Source: Tupaia tana (taxonomy: Eukaryota > Chordata > Mammalia > Scandentia > Tupaiidae). Taken from it: a stretch of DNA of 64,000 bases. Location: NCBI GenBank assembly GCA_026018925.1, contig JAKSZU010000003.1, positions 5,283,867-5,347,866 on the forward strand, read 5' to 3'. The first letter of the stretch is position 1. Each line of letters starts with the position of its first letter. The notes under the pieces are model-generated. The model ran no database searches and was not told where the DNA came from. It was given only the letters and a program-made list of their open reading frames with translations. Below are positions 34,822-46,725 of the stretch, in pieces. A program made the position numbers and the translations under genes.

Positions 34822-35060
34822 CTGGGCCTGGCTCCTGGTGGTTAAGGGGGCCAGATCCCACATGGCCGACCAAGGTTTGAATCCTGGCCCCAGCAGTTTG
34901 AAAAACATGCCAGGTGCATGTGCACGTAGGCCCAAATCCCAACAGGAGAGAGGAATAGAGAAAAGAGTGCGGCATGACCGCGCCCCGTGGGGGCTGCCTG
35001 CTCCCTCTGTCTGTCTGTCGTCTCTCTGGCCAGCTCAGGTGCCTGCCCTCTGGTAATGAG
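34822..35060 (+). mobile_element. tRNA-derived SINE, diverged, +
   Basis: Head with CTGGTGGTTAAGGG and AAGGTTTGAATCCTGG (B box), then CCCAACAGGAGAGAGG, a CT-rich stretch and GCCCTCTGG. The tail is lost. Confidence 0.78.
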
Positions 35061-36840
35061 GAAAGAGCGCTTGCTGTGGGCTGGGGTTCCTCATGTTGCT
35101 ATTTCAGAGTTGAGGCGAGCTGGTCGGAGGCTGGCTGTACCCTTTGGGGCTGTTTTCATTTTGTGGAGAGCAGGGATGACTGGCTTTGGAGCCCCAGAGG
35201 CCGACACCAAAGGCAAACTCCCAGCAAGCCTGATGTCGGAACACGCCAGCTCCATTCCTGCCGCAGAGCCACCATCTTTCTGGTGGTCCCACCGCAGTTC
35301 TGTGCACACGTGGGGTCGGGGGGCTGTGGGCAGGGGCTGGGCTGGGCTGGGCTGGGTTGTCCTCCATTGGGAACAGAAAAGCTGCTCAGATTCCCGGAGC
35401 TCTCTAGCCCCTGGTGGGATCGGCCCGTAATGTTGGGCCAGGACCCAAGCCGGCCATTTACCGAGAACCGAGCCTGGCTCAGAGCTCCCTGCGAGCATCT
35501 GCCGCCGCCCACTCCCTCTGACTCATCCCACACACTTGCTCAAATCGCAGAGCGGGCAACGCACTTACCAGTTGGTGTCGGGGAAATTGGAAAGGAGGAT
35601 GGGCCCTGGAGGGAGAGAAGGGGGAGGCAGAGGGGAACCGTACCGCAGTCAGCCTGGGCGCTGGATGGGGGCGATTTGCATGCCCCCTTGGGTCCTGGGA
35701 GTCCTCTGCTCTGGGTCCCTGAGCGTGTCCTAGGGTGCCCCTTGTGGCCCTGCTAGCCACCCCTGGAGGGCTTGCTGCTCCTGCTCTCCTAGAGTCAGGG
35801 CACCAGCCCTACACCATCTGTCACCACCAGGCCTGTCACCCCTGAGGAGGGGCGTGGCAGGGAGAAGCTTCAAGGCCTCTTTTCTTTCCCACTCCCTCTC
35901 CTCCTTTTCAAAGCCCTGCTGGGTCCCAAGATCTGCTCCCCTGTCCTCGCCCAGGGACGAGTCTGCAGTGGCAGCCAGAGCCCCATGTGTCCCTTCCAAC
36001 GTGGTCCCCAACCTGTGCCAGACTCTCCTGCTAAGACAGGAATTCCCAGGGCCCAGCCCCCTGGCCAGGGGACCCCCAGGCTCTCCTGCATCTTGTACAC
36101 TAGCAGCCGCTCTGTGGGGGAGAAGCCGCCTCCCCTCCTGCTCATGTATCTAAAGAGAAGATTCTGGACCTTTCCGCCCGGGGCCCAGACAGGCACTGGG
36201 TCTAGTAGTTCCCCCCACACCCCCTCCCCCCAGTTTCATTCATAAAGAGAGAGAAGGAAATCGTCACACAGTTGCAAAGAAGAAATCCAAAGCGTTTTGT
36301 TTTGTTTTTAAATAGTTTCAAACCCCCGGGTGCTGTGGTTAACCAGAGTCCTGGCCGGTGGCAAGCTCTGCCTTATCTGGGACGCCATCAGAGAACCAGA
36401 GCTCTCGCAAATGCTCCTGACCACGAAATGCCCCCACGTCGGCAGCTGCTGGCACTGGTGGCCTGCTAGGGTCTGTTACCAGCATTTCGGCAAAGTCCGG
36501 AAAGCCAGTGAGTACGAGCGCCAGGAGGATGACCCTGGGACCCTCCGCGGTGCGCCTTAGTCTCAGCACCTCCTCCTCGGCTGGAGGGGAAGGGCTGGTT
36601 ACAGCAGTGGCCGGGGATTGGCTTCAGCCCGTCCCCATCCTTAAGGCCCTCCCTTAAGCCTGGCCTTGTTCATGCACTTTGTCCTTTCAACCCTCTACCC
36701 ACCCAGACTCCTCCCTCCCCTCTCCTTAGCTTTTCCGAGACCAGCTAGCACAGTGACCCGCTGGGACCGTCGCACTGCATGGTTCGCTCGGTTCCACGAG
36801 CCTCTCTCCTGGTCGTCTTTGAAATACACCGTGACCCCAG
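35061..36840. other. Intronic sequence, nothing recognised
   Basis: Mixed composition. A 260-codon + frame at 34974-35756 begins inside a SINE and shows no domain. Confidence 0.4.
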
Positions 36841-37889
36841 TGAGCATCTAGGCTCGGTGTGAGCGTCTAGGCTGGTGTGAGCGTCTAGGCTGGTGTGAGC
36901 GTCTAGGCTCGGTGTGAGCGTCTAGGCTCGGTGTGAGCGTCTAGGCTGGTGTGAGCGTCTAGGCTGGTGTGAGCGTCTATGCTCGGTGTGAGCGTCTAGG
37001 CTGGTGTGGGCGTCTAGGCTGGTGTGGGCGTCTAGGCTCGTGTGGGCGTCTAGGCTGGTGTGGGCGTCTATGCTCGGTGTGAGCGTCTAGGCTGGTGTGG
37101 GCGTCTAGGCTGGTGTGGGCGTCTAGGCTCGTGCGGGCGTCTAGGCTGGTGCGGGCGTCTAGGCTGGTGTGGGCGTCTAGGCTGGTGTGGGCGTCTAGGC
37201 TCGTGTGGGCGTCTAGGCTGGTGTGGGTGTCTAGGCTGGTGTGGGCGTCTAGGCTGGTGTGGGCGTCTAGGCTCGGTGTGGGCGTCTAGGCTGGTGTGGG
37301 CGTCTAGGCTCGGTGTGGGCGTCTAGGCTGGTGTGGGCGTCTAGGCTGGTGTGGGCGTCTAGGCTGGTGTGAGCGTCTAGGCTCGGTGTGGGCGTCTAGG
37401 CTCGGTGTGGGCGTCTAGGCCGGTGTGGGCGTCTAGGCTCGGTGTGGGCGTCTAGGCCGGTGTGGGCGTCTAGGCCGGTGTGGGCGTCTAGGCTGGTGTG
37501 GGCGTCTAGGCTCGGTGTGGGCGTCTAGGCTCGGTGTGGGCGTCTAGGCCGGTGTGGGCGTCTAGGCCCGGTGTGGGCGTCTAGGCCGGTGTGGGCGTCT
37601 AGGCCGGTGTGGGCGTCTAGGCTCGTTGTGGGCGTCTAGGCTCGGTGTGGGCGTCTAGGCCGGTGTGGGCGTCTAGGCTCGGTGTGGGCGTCTAGGCTCG
37701 GTGTGGGCGTCTAGGCTGGTGTGGGCGTCTAGGCTCGGTGTGGGTGTCTAGGCTGGTGTGAGCGTCTAGGCTGGTGTGGGCGTCTAGGCTCGGTGTGAGC
37801 GTCTAGGCTGGTGTGGGCGTCTAGGCTGGTGTGGGCGTCTAGGCTCGTGTGGGCGTCTAGGCCCGGTGTGGGCGTCTAGGCCCCGTGTG
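36841..37889. repeat. Minisatellite, about 57 copies of an 18/19-bp unit
   Basis: Units are GGTGTGGGCGTCTAGGCT (18 bp) and the same with a leading C (19 bp). The first dozen mostly carry GTGAGCG; later ones carry GTGGGCG, with runs of CTAGGCCGG in 37400-37680. Every unit has CTAG and one or two CpGs. The G-rich strand is the + strand. The unit resembles EGR and KLF zinc-finger sites (GTGGGCG, complement CGCCCACACC). Confidence 0.97.
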
Positions 37890-38104
37890 AGCCCGCGCAT
37901 GGGTTCCTGACCCCTCGCACTCTGGGCACTCACTCATTAACGTGCAGCCACCGTGCTCTCCGGGACTCTGGAGGGGCGGCACTGGCCGTCTCCACCCCCG
38001 AGTGGGAGAGGAACGACCACACCTCCCTGAGAGGTGTGACAAGCTGCCATGCTTCGGCACCAAGAGGCCAGTGAAAACCGAACTCTGCTAGAGAACGAAG
38101 TACA
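37890..38104. other. Intronic sequence, nothing recognised
   Basis: Short single-copy-looking stretch following the minisatellite. Confidence 0.4.
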
Positions 38105-38335
38105 GGGCCAGCCTGTGGCCTGGTCAGCGAGGCCCTCGACCTCCCGTGGCCAGCCGTGCAGCCGAGCCCAGGCCCGCTGGCTTGAAAGCATGGGTGTGTG
38201 TGTGTATGTGCCCAGAGCGCCACGGGGAAAGAAGAGACTGGTGTGACCATGCCTCCCCGTGTGCTTTCTCCCCACCCCCGCCCCTCTGGCAAGCACATAT
38301 ACCCTCTGACAAACTAAGAAAAAAAAGGAGAAAGT
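38105..38335 (+). mobile_element. tRNA-derived SINE, old, +
   Basis: Recognisable by GCTTGAAAGCATGGGTGTG, a short (TG)n at 38193-38203, the CCCCCGCCCCTCTGGCAAGC region and an A-rich tail. The head is poorly preserved. Confidence 0.6.
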
Positions 38336-38489
38336 TTAACTGTCACCCACAGCACAGCTGCTTCCCCGAATTTCTACTCCCACTGCATGAACAAGCGCAC
38401 TTCACGCTCCAGATCGAGAATGCGGACATTGCCCGCATTCTCCAGACGGCCTGGTCCCCCGCCCCAAGGGTGTCGCGGTGGCTGGCCCG

Positions 38490-38690
38490 CCTTATTGCCC
38501 AGCTTCATCGAGGTACGATTTACGTAGAATGAAACCCACCCGTTCTATGTGTGCTCTTAGACAGCGGCGATAAATGTACACAGGCAGGTCTGAACCATGG
38601 CCACCGCGTGATAAAGAACCATCGCCTCAAAGGTCCCTTCGCAGCCCACCCCTCCCACCTCCATCTTAAGACCCCACCGGGGGTCTACAT
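38490..38690 (-). mobile_element. L1M 3' UTR fragment, minus
   Basis: Reads 'tcatcgaggtacgatttacg', 'gaatgaaacccacccgttct' and 'gaaccatggccaccgcgtga', an eroded version of the L1M minus-strand 3' UTR words (attgagatataattcacata...). CpG-bearing mismatches are common. Confidence 0.45.
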
Positions 38691-40184
38691 CTTCTCTGCC
38701 CCCCAGATTGGCACAGCTCCCAGAGCAGCAGGGACACCTAACCGAATGTTTAAATGACTGATCGGTGGCTCTGCTGTGGTTTGAGTCCTCTCAAGTCGTC
38801 TTCTTTTTCTTCCCAGTCGTCTGAAATCTTGAGATTGTCTAAGAGGCATTTGCAAATTAGTGATTTCTGCATTCGGTTCGTGCCTGAGACCAGCCTTCCT
38901 GACCGGCCTGAGGCAGTCAGGGCCCGGCCTTGAGAAGGGTCCAGCCTCCTGAAGTGGAGGCATGCCGTCCTCGCTCATCCGCAAGGTCACGGCCACCGGA
39001 CAGTGTCCTCTTCACTCCGTGGACGGCTGGAAAACAGAAGTGCGTTCACGCTGCTGTCATCACTCTCACCCAAGGCCCGAAGTCTCCCAGCAGCGTCGCC
39101 CCCCCCAGGACAGAAGGTGCCTAACAGTGTCACTGTCCACCTCTTTTAGGAAGCCAGTCCCTGGGTAATTCAGGAGCTCACCTGAAGAGTTCCCACGTGT
39201 ACAGGGACTGTGCATGTCCCTGCCTTTATTGCCAAGGGTGACACATCCCCTCTGCCTCCCCGGGCTGCTGTTCACACTTACGTTGGGCTGGTTGCAGTAG
39301 TGAGAGGGTGGCCACCTGGCCTTCTTTCCACCCTCAGCTCCGAGAGAGAAATCCACCCTCGGGGGGTGCCCCTAAAGCCAGGCGACTGTTTGCAAGCAGT
39401 AAGTCCCGTTTCCCAGTGACGTCCACACATCATGTGTCTGCTCACATGGCAACGCGTGCCCGTTATGTGTCTCTGTACTTCTATAGGCTAAGTCATTCGC
39501 TTTTTTTGTTAATTTTTTTTATGGTAGCACATGTGCATGCGCATGAGAGAGACTGAGAGAGCGAGAGAGAGAGACAGGGTCTCGCTGCACTGTGCTCCCC
39601 TTCCCCAGCCCCTTGGTTCCTGGGCACCCATGTGCGTGCCCTGCGGGTTCACCCCGTGGGAGACCGGAGGAGGGCGGGCGGAAGACCTGCCCAGAGCACG
39701 GGGGCCGTGTGGCAGAGGGCCGGCCCCACAGCATCCCCACCTTCCCCGTGTTGGGCTGTCCGTCAAGCAAGTGGGGGGCCCCATGGCTGACACGCGTGGA
39801 GACTCTTGGGTGCCTTCCCTGCGTAGTTGGTGCCCACAGAGGGTCCAGCTGGAAGTGTTTAGGCGGCTGGGGGGTTGGCATTTTCCTTGTGGTGTGACAG
39901 CCCTCTCCAGAAACCCAGAGCTGGCCTTCTCAGACCCAGTTCTAAAGTCCTTCTAGGAAAATCACAGGGCATCAGAGTCCCAAAGAGCCCCGTACCCCCT
40001 CGAACAGAGTGCTCATGTACTCAGCCTCCTCGCGTCAGAGGCCTGAGCGACCCCAGCTGCCCGAAAACGTCATCCTTACCTCAAGGCCTGGGTGTCTGCA
40101 CGCGCTGGGCCGCTGTGGGTCACACACACCATGGCTTGGTAGTGTTTCCCGGTGGCGGCTTGGGGGAGGGGAAAGACGAGCTCT
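38691..40184. other. Intronic sequence with a possible second-type SINE
   Basis: 39500-39650 has a T run, GCACATGTGCATGCGCATG and a GAGAGAGACAGGGTC word shared with 13872-13990. This may be the same older SINE family. The rest is unrecognised. Confidence 0.35.
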
Positions 40185-40240
40185 CACGGCCTCACTGCAC
40201 AGATGGGAAACTGAGGCTCCCAGAGGCCGAGACCTTGTGC
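40185..40240 (-). mobile_element. MIR core fragment, minus
   Basis: Contains 'cagatgggaaactgaggctc', the most conserved MIR word. Confidence 0.5.
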
Positions 40241-40261
40241 CACACGTAAGATGTTAAGGGC

Positions 40262-40518
40262 AGCCAGCCTCGCAGCTGTGTGGTTAGGGACCTAATCCCA
40301 CGTGGCCGACCATGGTTCAAATCCTGGCCCTGGCAGCTTGAAAAACACTCTGGGCACATGTGCACGCGTGTGTCAGACCCAACAGGATGGAGAAGTGGGG
40401 GAGAAACAATTGCAGCATGGCCGTGCCCCATTGGGGGTGTTTTCTCCCTCTCTCCCTCTTTGGTTTTCTCTCTCTGGTGAGTGCACAAGCCCTCTGGCAA
40501 TTGTTTAAAAAAAAAAAT
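40262..40518 (+). mobile_element. tRNA-derived SINE, +
   Basis: Head with GCTGTGTGGTTAGGG and ATGGTTCAAATCCTGG (B box), body with CCAACAGGATGGAGAAG, CT-rich stretch, AGCCCTCTGGC and a poly-A tail at 40508-40517. Confidence 0.85.
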
Positions 40519-42559
40519 GCCAGTGGAGCTGAGGAGAGAGTTGAGGTCTCCGGAACACTCCGACGAGGGACTCTGGAGCTTCTCCGTTTGAGCGAAGAGG
40601 AGCTGAACGCCTGGCCGGTGACTGTGTTAGAGAAGCCACAGCGGCATTGGCCGGTCAGGGCGGAGACGTGGGAACGTCATGGGACAGGCATTTCCTCCAA
40701 GTCGGGGAGGGTCAGGCTGCCAGCTGGGGTCATTGGCCTCAGAGGCAGGGACCTCCAGGTGGGGAAGGATGGCCACAGGAATGAAAACCAGTGGCTCTCC
40801 TCTGGCATCAGGAAGTCTCCCAGACTGCACTCAGAACCCGTGGCCCCTGTGGACGGTCAGTGGTTCTGGGCCGTCTCCGAGAGCCCGGGGCAGGCCTTCC
40901 CTGACTTGGCCGCCGCTCCTGCCCCACGGCCTGGTCCCAGGGGCAGGGCCTGTTCCCTATTTCTCTGGGAGTGATTGCACAACCTGGGCGTTTGTCAAAG
41001 GCTCCGATTGACCATGGCTCCCCCCATCAGTACCAAGAATTGCCCTCTCAGCTGCAAGGAGGGGTTGCGCAAGGCGGCCCCTGGGCACTCTCCGTCCGCA
41101 CCACCCTCCTGGGGGCTCGCCAGCTGTCTCAGACAGGCACCTTGATGCTGCAGGAAGAGCTGAGGGCTGGCCCTGCGGTGGCGGAGAGAGGGGCGGCCGC
41201 TCAGGTCCATGAGCCAATGGGGCCTCTGCGCATGTTCGCGTGGCAGTCTAGGTCCTGCGGCGGCAGGGCCTTGGGAATCAACGAGAAACCAGAAAGGTCA
41301 GCCCTGGAGAAGCAGATGAAGATGCACACTGGAAAGCCAGGACACAGCCGCCCTCCTCAGTCCATCTGTGAGCACCTGAAGGAAGTGAGGGGCCCCGCAT
41401 CCCCTTGGTAGAGCCCTCTGTGTGCTGGGACACTCAGGCCGAGACCCCGAAGCTCCCGGAGGGGCCTGGGCCGCGGAGTGCAGGAGCAATGATTTAGCTA
41501 ACTAAGGCCTGAGAGGAGAAGGCGCCTTTTATTCTAGATCTATTAGAGCAGCCCTCTTTTGAAAGGGTCCCGGTCCCACCTGCTGTTTAGTTCAACGGGT
41601 GGAACCAGTGACCAGGCCCTAAGAGGCGCCTTCAGGAATTACCTGGCTAAGCCCTCTCCCCGGCAGGGCAAGTGCTGGAGTCCAGACGTGCCCAAGACCA
41701 CATAAATGACAGACTCTGGCCTTGCCTCGGGCTCCATCTCTGCGGAGCATCAGGCAGGCGCTCCTGGGCCTGAGGGGTGTGGGGTCTGTGGATGCAAGAC
41801 GGGATCCTTGACTCAGCGGCTCCCCGGCCCAGGGAAGCGCCAGATGGTTGCCCTGCGGGAGCGGAGAATGAAACCCCTCCTAGTCGTCCCCCTGGGTGGG
41901 AACCAACAGGAATGTTCCATCATGACCTGACATTCAAAACCCCTCGCCTGCTCTGAGCTGGGGGCCATGGCCCCTGGTGCTGGCAGCCTTTCTGTTTGTC
42001 CTGGATTTGCACTTTTGTCATCTTCCGTCTGGGGTGTCCCAGCTGCATCAACAAAGGAGCGCTGGAAGAACTCGAGCCCTGAGAGGTCAGAGCTGCATCT
42101 CGTCCACACACTCCCTGGGCACCGACGCTGGAGCTGAGGCCTGTGGGGCGGCCGGCCTGCGCCAGTGCACCGGCTGACGGGGGACGTTACAGAGGAGGGA
42201 TAGGCAGGGCCGGGGCCGGTGTGTAGACTCCTAAGTACACACAGTGTAGACAGAGCTGGGATGGGCAGTGACTGCGTTTGGCGTTGGGGTAGTTGGTAGT
42301 TTCCTGTTTTTCACAACATCAGCGCGAGCCCCTTTTAGTTAGGAGTTTAAAGAGGAAGTTAGTACTTCAGCGGCCTTGGGCCCCTCACCGAGGAGACACA
42401 TCTCCGCCCGGGCGTCCTTCTCGTGAGGTCCCTCTGTGCCTGGGATCGTGGCTTTGTCTGGAAGAGCTGTCCAGCGTCACAGCCTCTGTTCCAAGCGTTT
42501 GGGTTCCTGGAGCCGAGCTGTCCCGAGGAGGTGGCCGAGCATAGCAGGACAAGCTCGAG
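40519..42559. other. Intronic sequence, nothing recognised
   Basis: The block 41480-41610 is AT-rich but unassigned. Confidence 0.4.
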
Positions 42560-42660
42560 CTGGGATCAGGTGGCCCTGCTTGCTAGGTCTGGCTTTGGGA
42601 AGTGGCTTAACCCCATTGACCCTCAGTATCTTTACTGTAGACTGAGATTCATATGGGCCA
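42560..42660 (+). mobile_element. MIR remnant, +
   Basis: Contains 'ttgggaagtggcttaacccc' and 'attgaccctcagtatcttta', the + strand MIR core. Confidence 0.55.
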
Positions 42661-42689
42661 AATGAGGCAGCAATGGGAAGGTTTCTGTT

Positions 42690-42945
42690 TTGGTTTAGAC
42701 TTTTTGCCATAGAGCGTGTGCCGTGCACTCACTGGAGAGAGACAGAGACAGACAGAGGGAAAGTGAGAATAATCCCCAGCGGAGAGGGCCACCCTGCAAT
42801 CCCTTCTCCTCCATTCTCCCGCTGGGATTTTGGGCATGCACACGCATGTGTCCAGAGTGATTTTCAAGCTGCCAGGTCTGGGACTCGAACCATGGTCGGC
42901 GCTGTGGGAGTCCGGTACCTTAACCTTCATGCCGAACGCTGGCCC
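42690..42945 (-). mobile_element. tRNA-derived SINE, minus
   Basis: GACTTTTTGCCATAGAGCGT, the CT-rich complement, CTTCTCCTCCATTCTCCCGC and the B-box complement GGGACTCGAACC are all present. Confidence 0.9.
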
Positions 42946-43844
42946 CATGGAGAGATTTAAGAGTGACACTAGTGTCAGATCGACTGATGATGTTTCTATG
43001 GTTACTGCCTCACGCCTCTGGGACTTGGGGCTTTCTTCTGAGTTTCTGGGTGAGGTTGGGGAGGGGCATTGGTGAGCTGCTTTAGGGCCAGTCTCCATCC
43101 CGGGATGCCCACCGGAGGCGTTTCTCTTCTGCCCTGGTGCCATCAGGTGCTGTCAGACCAGATCCTGTGAGCTCGCTTTCCCCAGGCCCTGATAACCATC
43201 TCCAGAACACGCGGGCAGTCTCAAACGTGCCGCGGACCGTGATGAACATCGGAGCACTCAACTGCTGCTCACGGTCTCGGCATCTCCTGGTGCCCAGCAT
43301 TGCCCAGGGAAGTGACCGCTCAGCAAAGGGGGGTCTGCCGATGGAGCCCTGCTGCATGCGGGGATTCGGGGCCCGCCAGGAGGAGATAGCGGCAGGGAGG
43401 TGAGCACGAGGCTCGGGTAGGAGTCCGAAACCTGGAGGAGCCAGGCCTTCTGGAATGTCCACTGAGCTGTGAGGCCAGGCCCCAATTAGCCCACGAGCGA
43501 ATAGCCTTGTTGCCATAGTTGCAGCAAGATTGGAGATTTTGCCACACCGCCCCTGAGGTGCCTCGTGCTCCTGGTGAATGCTGGGAAATGAGGGCCCCGA
43601 CTAGATGGGGACTGTAGGCAGGGGAAGCCTTCCAGAACCCAGCCCTCGTGCCAACAGACCTCCCTGTTGGACTGCGAGTCCAAGCGGGGACACGCGCTTG
43701 GTTCTGCAGCTGACTTGAGCTGACAGCTCCTCCGCCGGCTCGGGGGAGTAGCTCATGGGACCGTCCCCCTGCTGTGGCTCCCTCCTGGGGCCTGCAGGCA
43801 GTCTGAGCCAGGAGCGAGGCCAGTGTCCCGTTCTGAGCTCTTCC

Positions 43845-44000
43845 CAGACCATCTTGATATGAGTCACTTACCCTCCTGGCCTGGGTTTCTTGAGCATAGG
43901 GCTTGCCGGGTTATCCTTGGAGGATCAAATGAGTACTTGCAAAAAGGCTTTGACGTGTGGAAACCGCTGTCACTGAACACGTTGGACGGTAATGACCATC
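43845..44000 (+). mobile_element. MIR remnant, +
   Basis: Words 'gagtcacttaccctcctggc', 'ctgggtttcttgagcatagg' and 'ggatcaaatgagtacttgca' follow the + strand MIR order. Confidence 0.6.
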
Positions 44001-45224
44001 TGAGAACACGGAGGAATGTACTCATTAAAACCAGTGATAAGAGACCCGCCCTGGTTCCTCCTGCTTCCCAGGGACCCGTGACCACCTGGGGCCTGCTCCC
44101 CTGCTGGCCCACAGAACAGCCCTGCCAGAAAGAGTGGGTGCCCATTCGAACACGTCAGAACCCGCGGCGCGCCGGGCACGTGCAGGCAGATAACAGCGAG
44201 GCGAAGGACTGTCCCCTGCCCTCGAGGACTCTGGGTCTAGTGAGAGAAATCCGGTGGTAGGTAATCGTTCCACGGTGCCACTGTCCTGTGGTGAGGGGCT
44301 GTCTGTGGGACACGATGAAGTAGTTCTGCCTGATGGTAGGTGACTCCTAGGAGCACACTCTGTGACCCAGGATTTGGTGGCAGGACCAGGAACAGCAAGA
44401 GCCAAGGTCAGAGAAAGAAAGGGCATGGGCTGGGAGGACGGCAGCCAGTGTGGGTGACCACGCCTCGCTGTGGGCCAGCTCCTGCCGGGGCTGGGGATGT
44501 GGGCTCAGGGCTCCCCTGCGCTGCTGAACTGAAGCCTGATCAGTCCAGGGCACGGTGGGTGGTGGCCAGCGCGTGGCCTTGAGCGGAAGTATCTGAGGAG
44601 AGGAGATGGTGCTCTGGGCGGAATGGAGACACAGCCCTGGGGGGAATGTCACAGTCTGCCTGGGCTGTTGCCGAGAGGCCGCGACAGGTGCCGAGCACGT
44701 CAGAGATAGCCGGGGAGGCTGGCAAATACAGGGGTCTGGACTGGAGCTGCAGCCTGGCTGACAGCCCGACCATAGCAGACCCTGAGGATCCCTGCAGGAA
44801 GCCAGTGGCTCTCCACTTGCACTGTGCCTGGATCACCGTGATGCTGTCACCACGGACGAAGCAAGTCTACCTCTACAGCAGGGCTCAGCCCCCAGGTGGT
44901 TCCAATGTGCAGCCAGGGCTGAAAGTCACTGAAAGAGGTGACACCACAGAGGCTGGGTCTGGAATCTGCCAGGTCTGTAAGCCATTGCCAAGGCCACGAC
45001 AGTCTCTGGAGGATTAGGGTAGAGGCTGCATACTGAGGCTCACCTTTTCAGGAATTTTCTTTAAGGAGAGACTGGGGGGATAAATTCACACAGGAAGACT
45101 GAAAGATTTGGAGAACAGTTAGGTGACTTGAGAGAACTAGGTGCAAGAAGGTGTAGGCCTGGGCAGGGGGAGAGATGGAGGGAGGAGGGAAGGGGTTAAA
45201 AGCCCTTCTTTTGTAGGAAACTAA
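44001..45224. other. Intronic sequence, nothing recognised
   Basis: No recognised repeat or exon. Confidence 0.4.
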
Positions 45225-45551
45225 AATATTGCTGAAGAAAATGAAAGAAGACACAAATAAGTAGAAATACATCCTATGTTCATGGACTGGAAGATGATAT
45301 TTTTAAGAGGTCAATACTACCCAAAGCAATCTACACATTCAGTGCAATGCCTATCAAAATCACAGTGACATCTCTGGCAAATTTAAAAATTCATCCTAAA
45401 ACTTATACAGGACCTCTAGGAACCCCAAATGGACAAAACAATCAAAAAAAAAAAAAAAAGGTGTGAGTCTCATAATTCCTGACTTTAAATGTATTACAAA
45501 GCCACAGTAAACAAAACCATATGGTACTGGCATTAAAAATATAGACATATA

Positions 45552-45801
45552 TGGGACCAGCAGTTAGCGTAATGGCTATGTCGCTGGACTCCCATGTAGT
45601 CGACCGTGGTTCGAGTCCCGGACCCAGTGGCTTAAACTCACGCCGGGTGCGTGTGCGTGCGTGCCCAAGATCCCGAGAGGAGAATGGAGGAGAAGGGATT
45701 GCGGCATGGCCATCCCCCCTGGGGGTGATTTCTCGCTTTCTGTCTCTCTGTCTCTCTCTGTCTGTCTGGCGAGCACACGCGCCCGATAGCAAAAACCTCT
45801 C

Positions 45802-45832
<31 letters not shown>
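45552..45832 (+). mobile_element. tRNA-derived SINE, full length, young, +
   Basis: A good family representative: GGGACCAGCAGTTAGCG, A box TAGCGTAATGG, B box GGTTCGAGTCC, body CCCGAGAGGAGAATGGAGGA, CT-rich stretch, CGATAGCAAAAACCTCTCC and a poly-A tail of about 29 bases. ATATAGACATAT occurs on both sides. Confidence 0.95.
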
Positions 45833-45851
<19 letters not shown>

Positions 45852-46292
45852 TATAGACATATAGACCAACAAAACAAAATATAGAGACCAGAAATAAACC
45901 ATCATATATATGATCAAATGACTTTCAAAAAGGATGCTAAGATCATTCACTGGGGAAAGGACAATCTTTTCATCAAATAGTGCTGGGAAAATTGAATATC
46001 CACATACAAAATAATGAAGATGGTCTATTACCTTATACCAGATATAAAAATTAACTCAAAATAGATAAACCGTACTGTAAAACATAAAATTCTCAGGAGG
46101 AAACATGGGGAGAAACTTCATGGCATTGGAATTGGCTGTGATTTATTGACTAAAACACCAAAAGAATGGGCAGCAAAAGGAAATACAAATATACTGGACT
46201 TCATTAGATTAAAGACATATCAAAAGACACAGTTTGTGGAGTGAAAAGGCAACCTACAGAATGGGAAAAACTATTTGAAAATCATACATCTG

Positions 46293-46725
46293 GGGCTGGC
46301 AGGTGGCATGGTGTTTAAAGCCCTGGACTCCCACATGGCTGAGTGTGGTTCAAGTCCCAAACCTGGTGACTTGATTTCTCATTCTCCCTCTCTGTCTCTC
46401 TCAGGTCAAACTGAATAATAATAAATAAATAAAACTAAATAAATAATTTTTTTGGAGAGGTTTTAGCTACAGGGCGCGTGCGCTCGCCAGAAAGACAGAG
46501 AGAGACAGAGAGACAGAAAGCGGGAAATCACCCCCAAGGGGGGATGGCCACACTGCAATCTCTTCTCCTCCATTCTCCTCTCGGGATCTTGGGCATGCAC
46601 GCACACGCGCCCTGCGTGAGTTTAAGCCACCGGGTCCAGGACTCGAACTGCGGTCGACTACATGGGAGTCCAGCGATATAGCCATTACCCTAACTGCTGG
46701 TCCCAATAAATAATTTTTAAAAAGA
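46293..46725 (+). mobile_element. Shortened SINE (deleted form), +, split by a full SINE
   Basis: The head runs to CCTGGTGACTTG and joins directly to TTTCTCATTCTCCCTCTC, skipping the body. It ends TCAGGTCAAACTGAATAAT with a (AAAT)n tail. AAAATCATACATCTG flanks the whole (about 46278 and 46727). A minus SINE sits in its tail. Confidence 0.88.
46447..46705 (-). mobile_element. tRNA-derived SINE nested in a SINE tail, minus
   Basis: Full-length young copy with GGAGAGGTTTTAGCTACAGG, the CT-rich complement, CCATTCTCCTCTCGGGATCT and B-box complement. AAATAAATAATTTTT flanks both sides. Confidence 0.93.

Noticed and set aside
45552-45640. Possible tRNA gene with A and B boxes
   Set aside because: It is the head of a SINE: the same head recurs more than twenty times with a body, a tail and target-site duplications, and does not fold into a normal anticodon arm by inspection.
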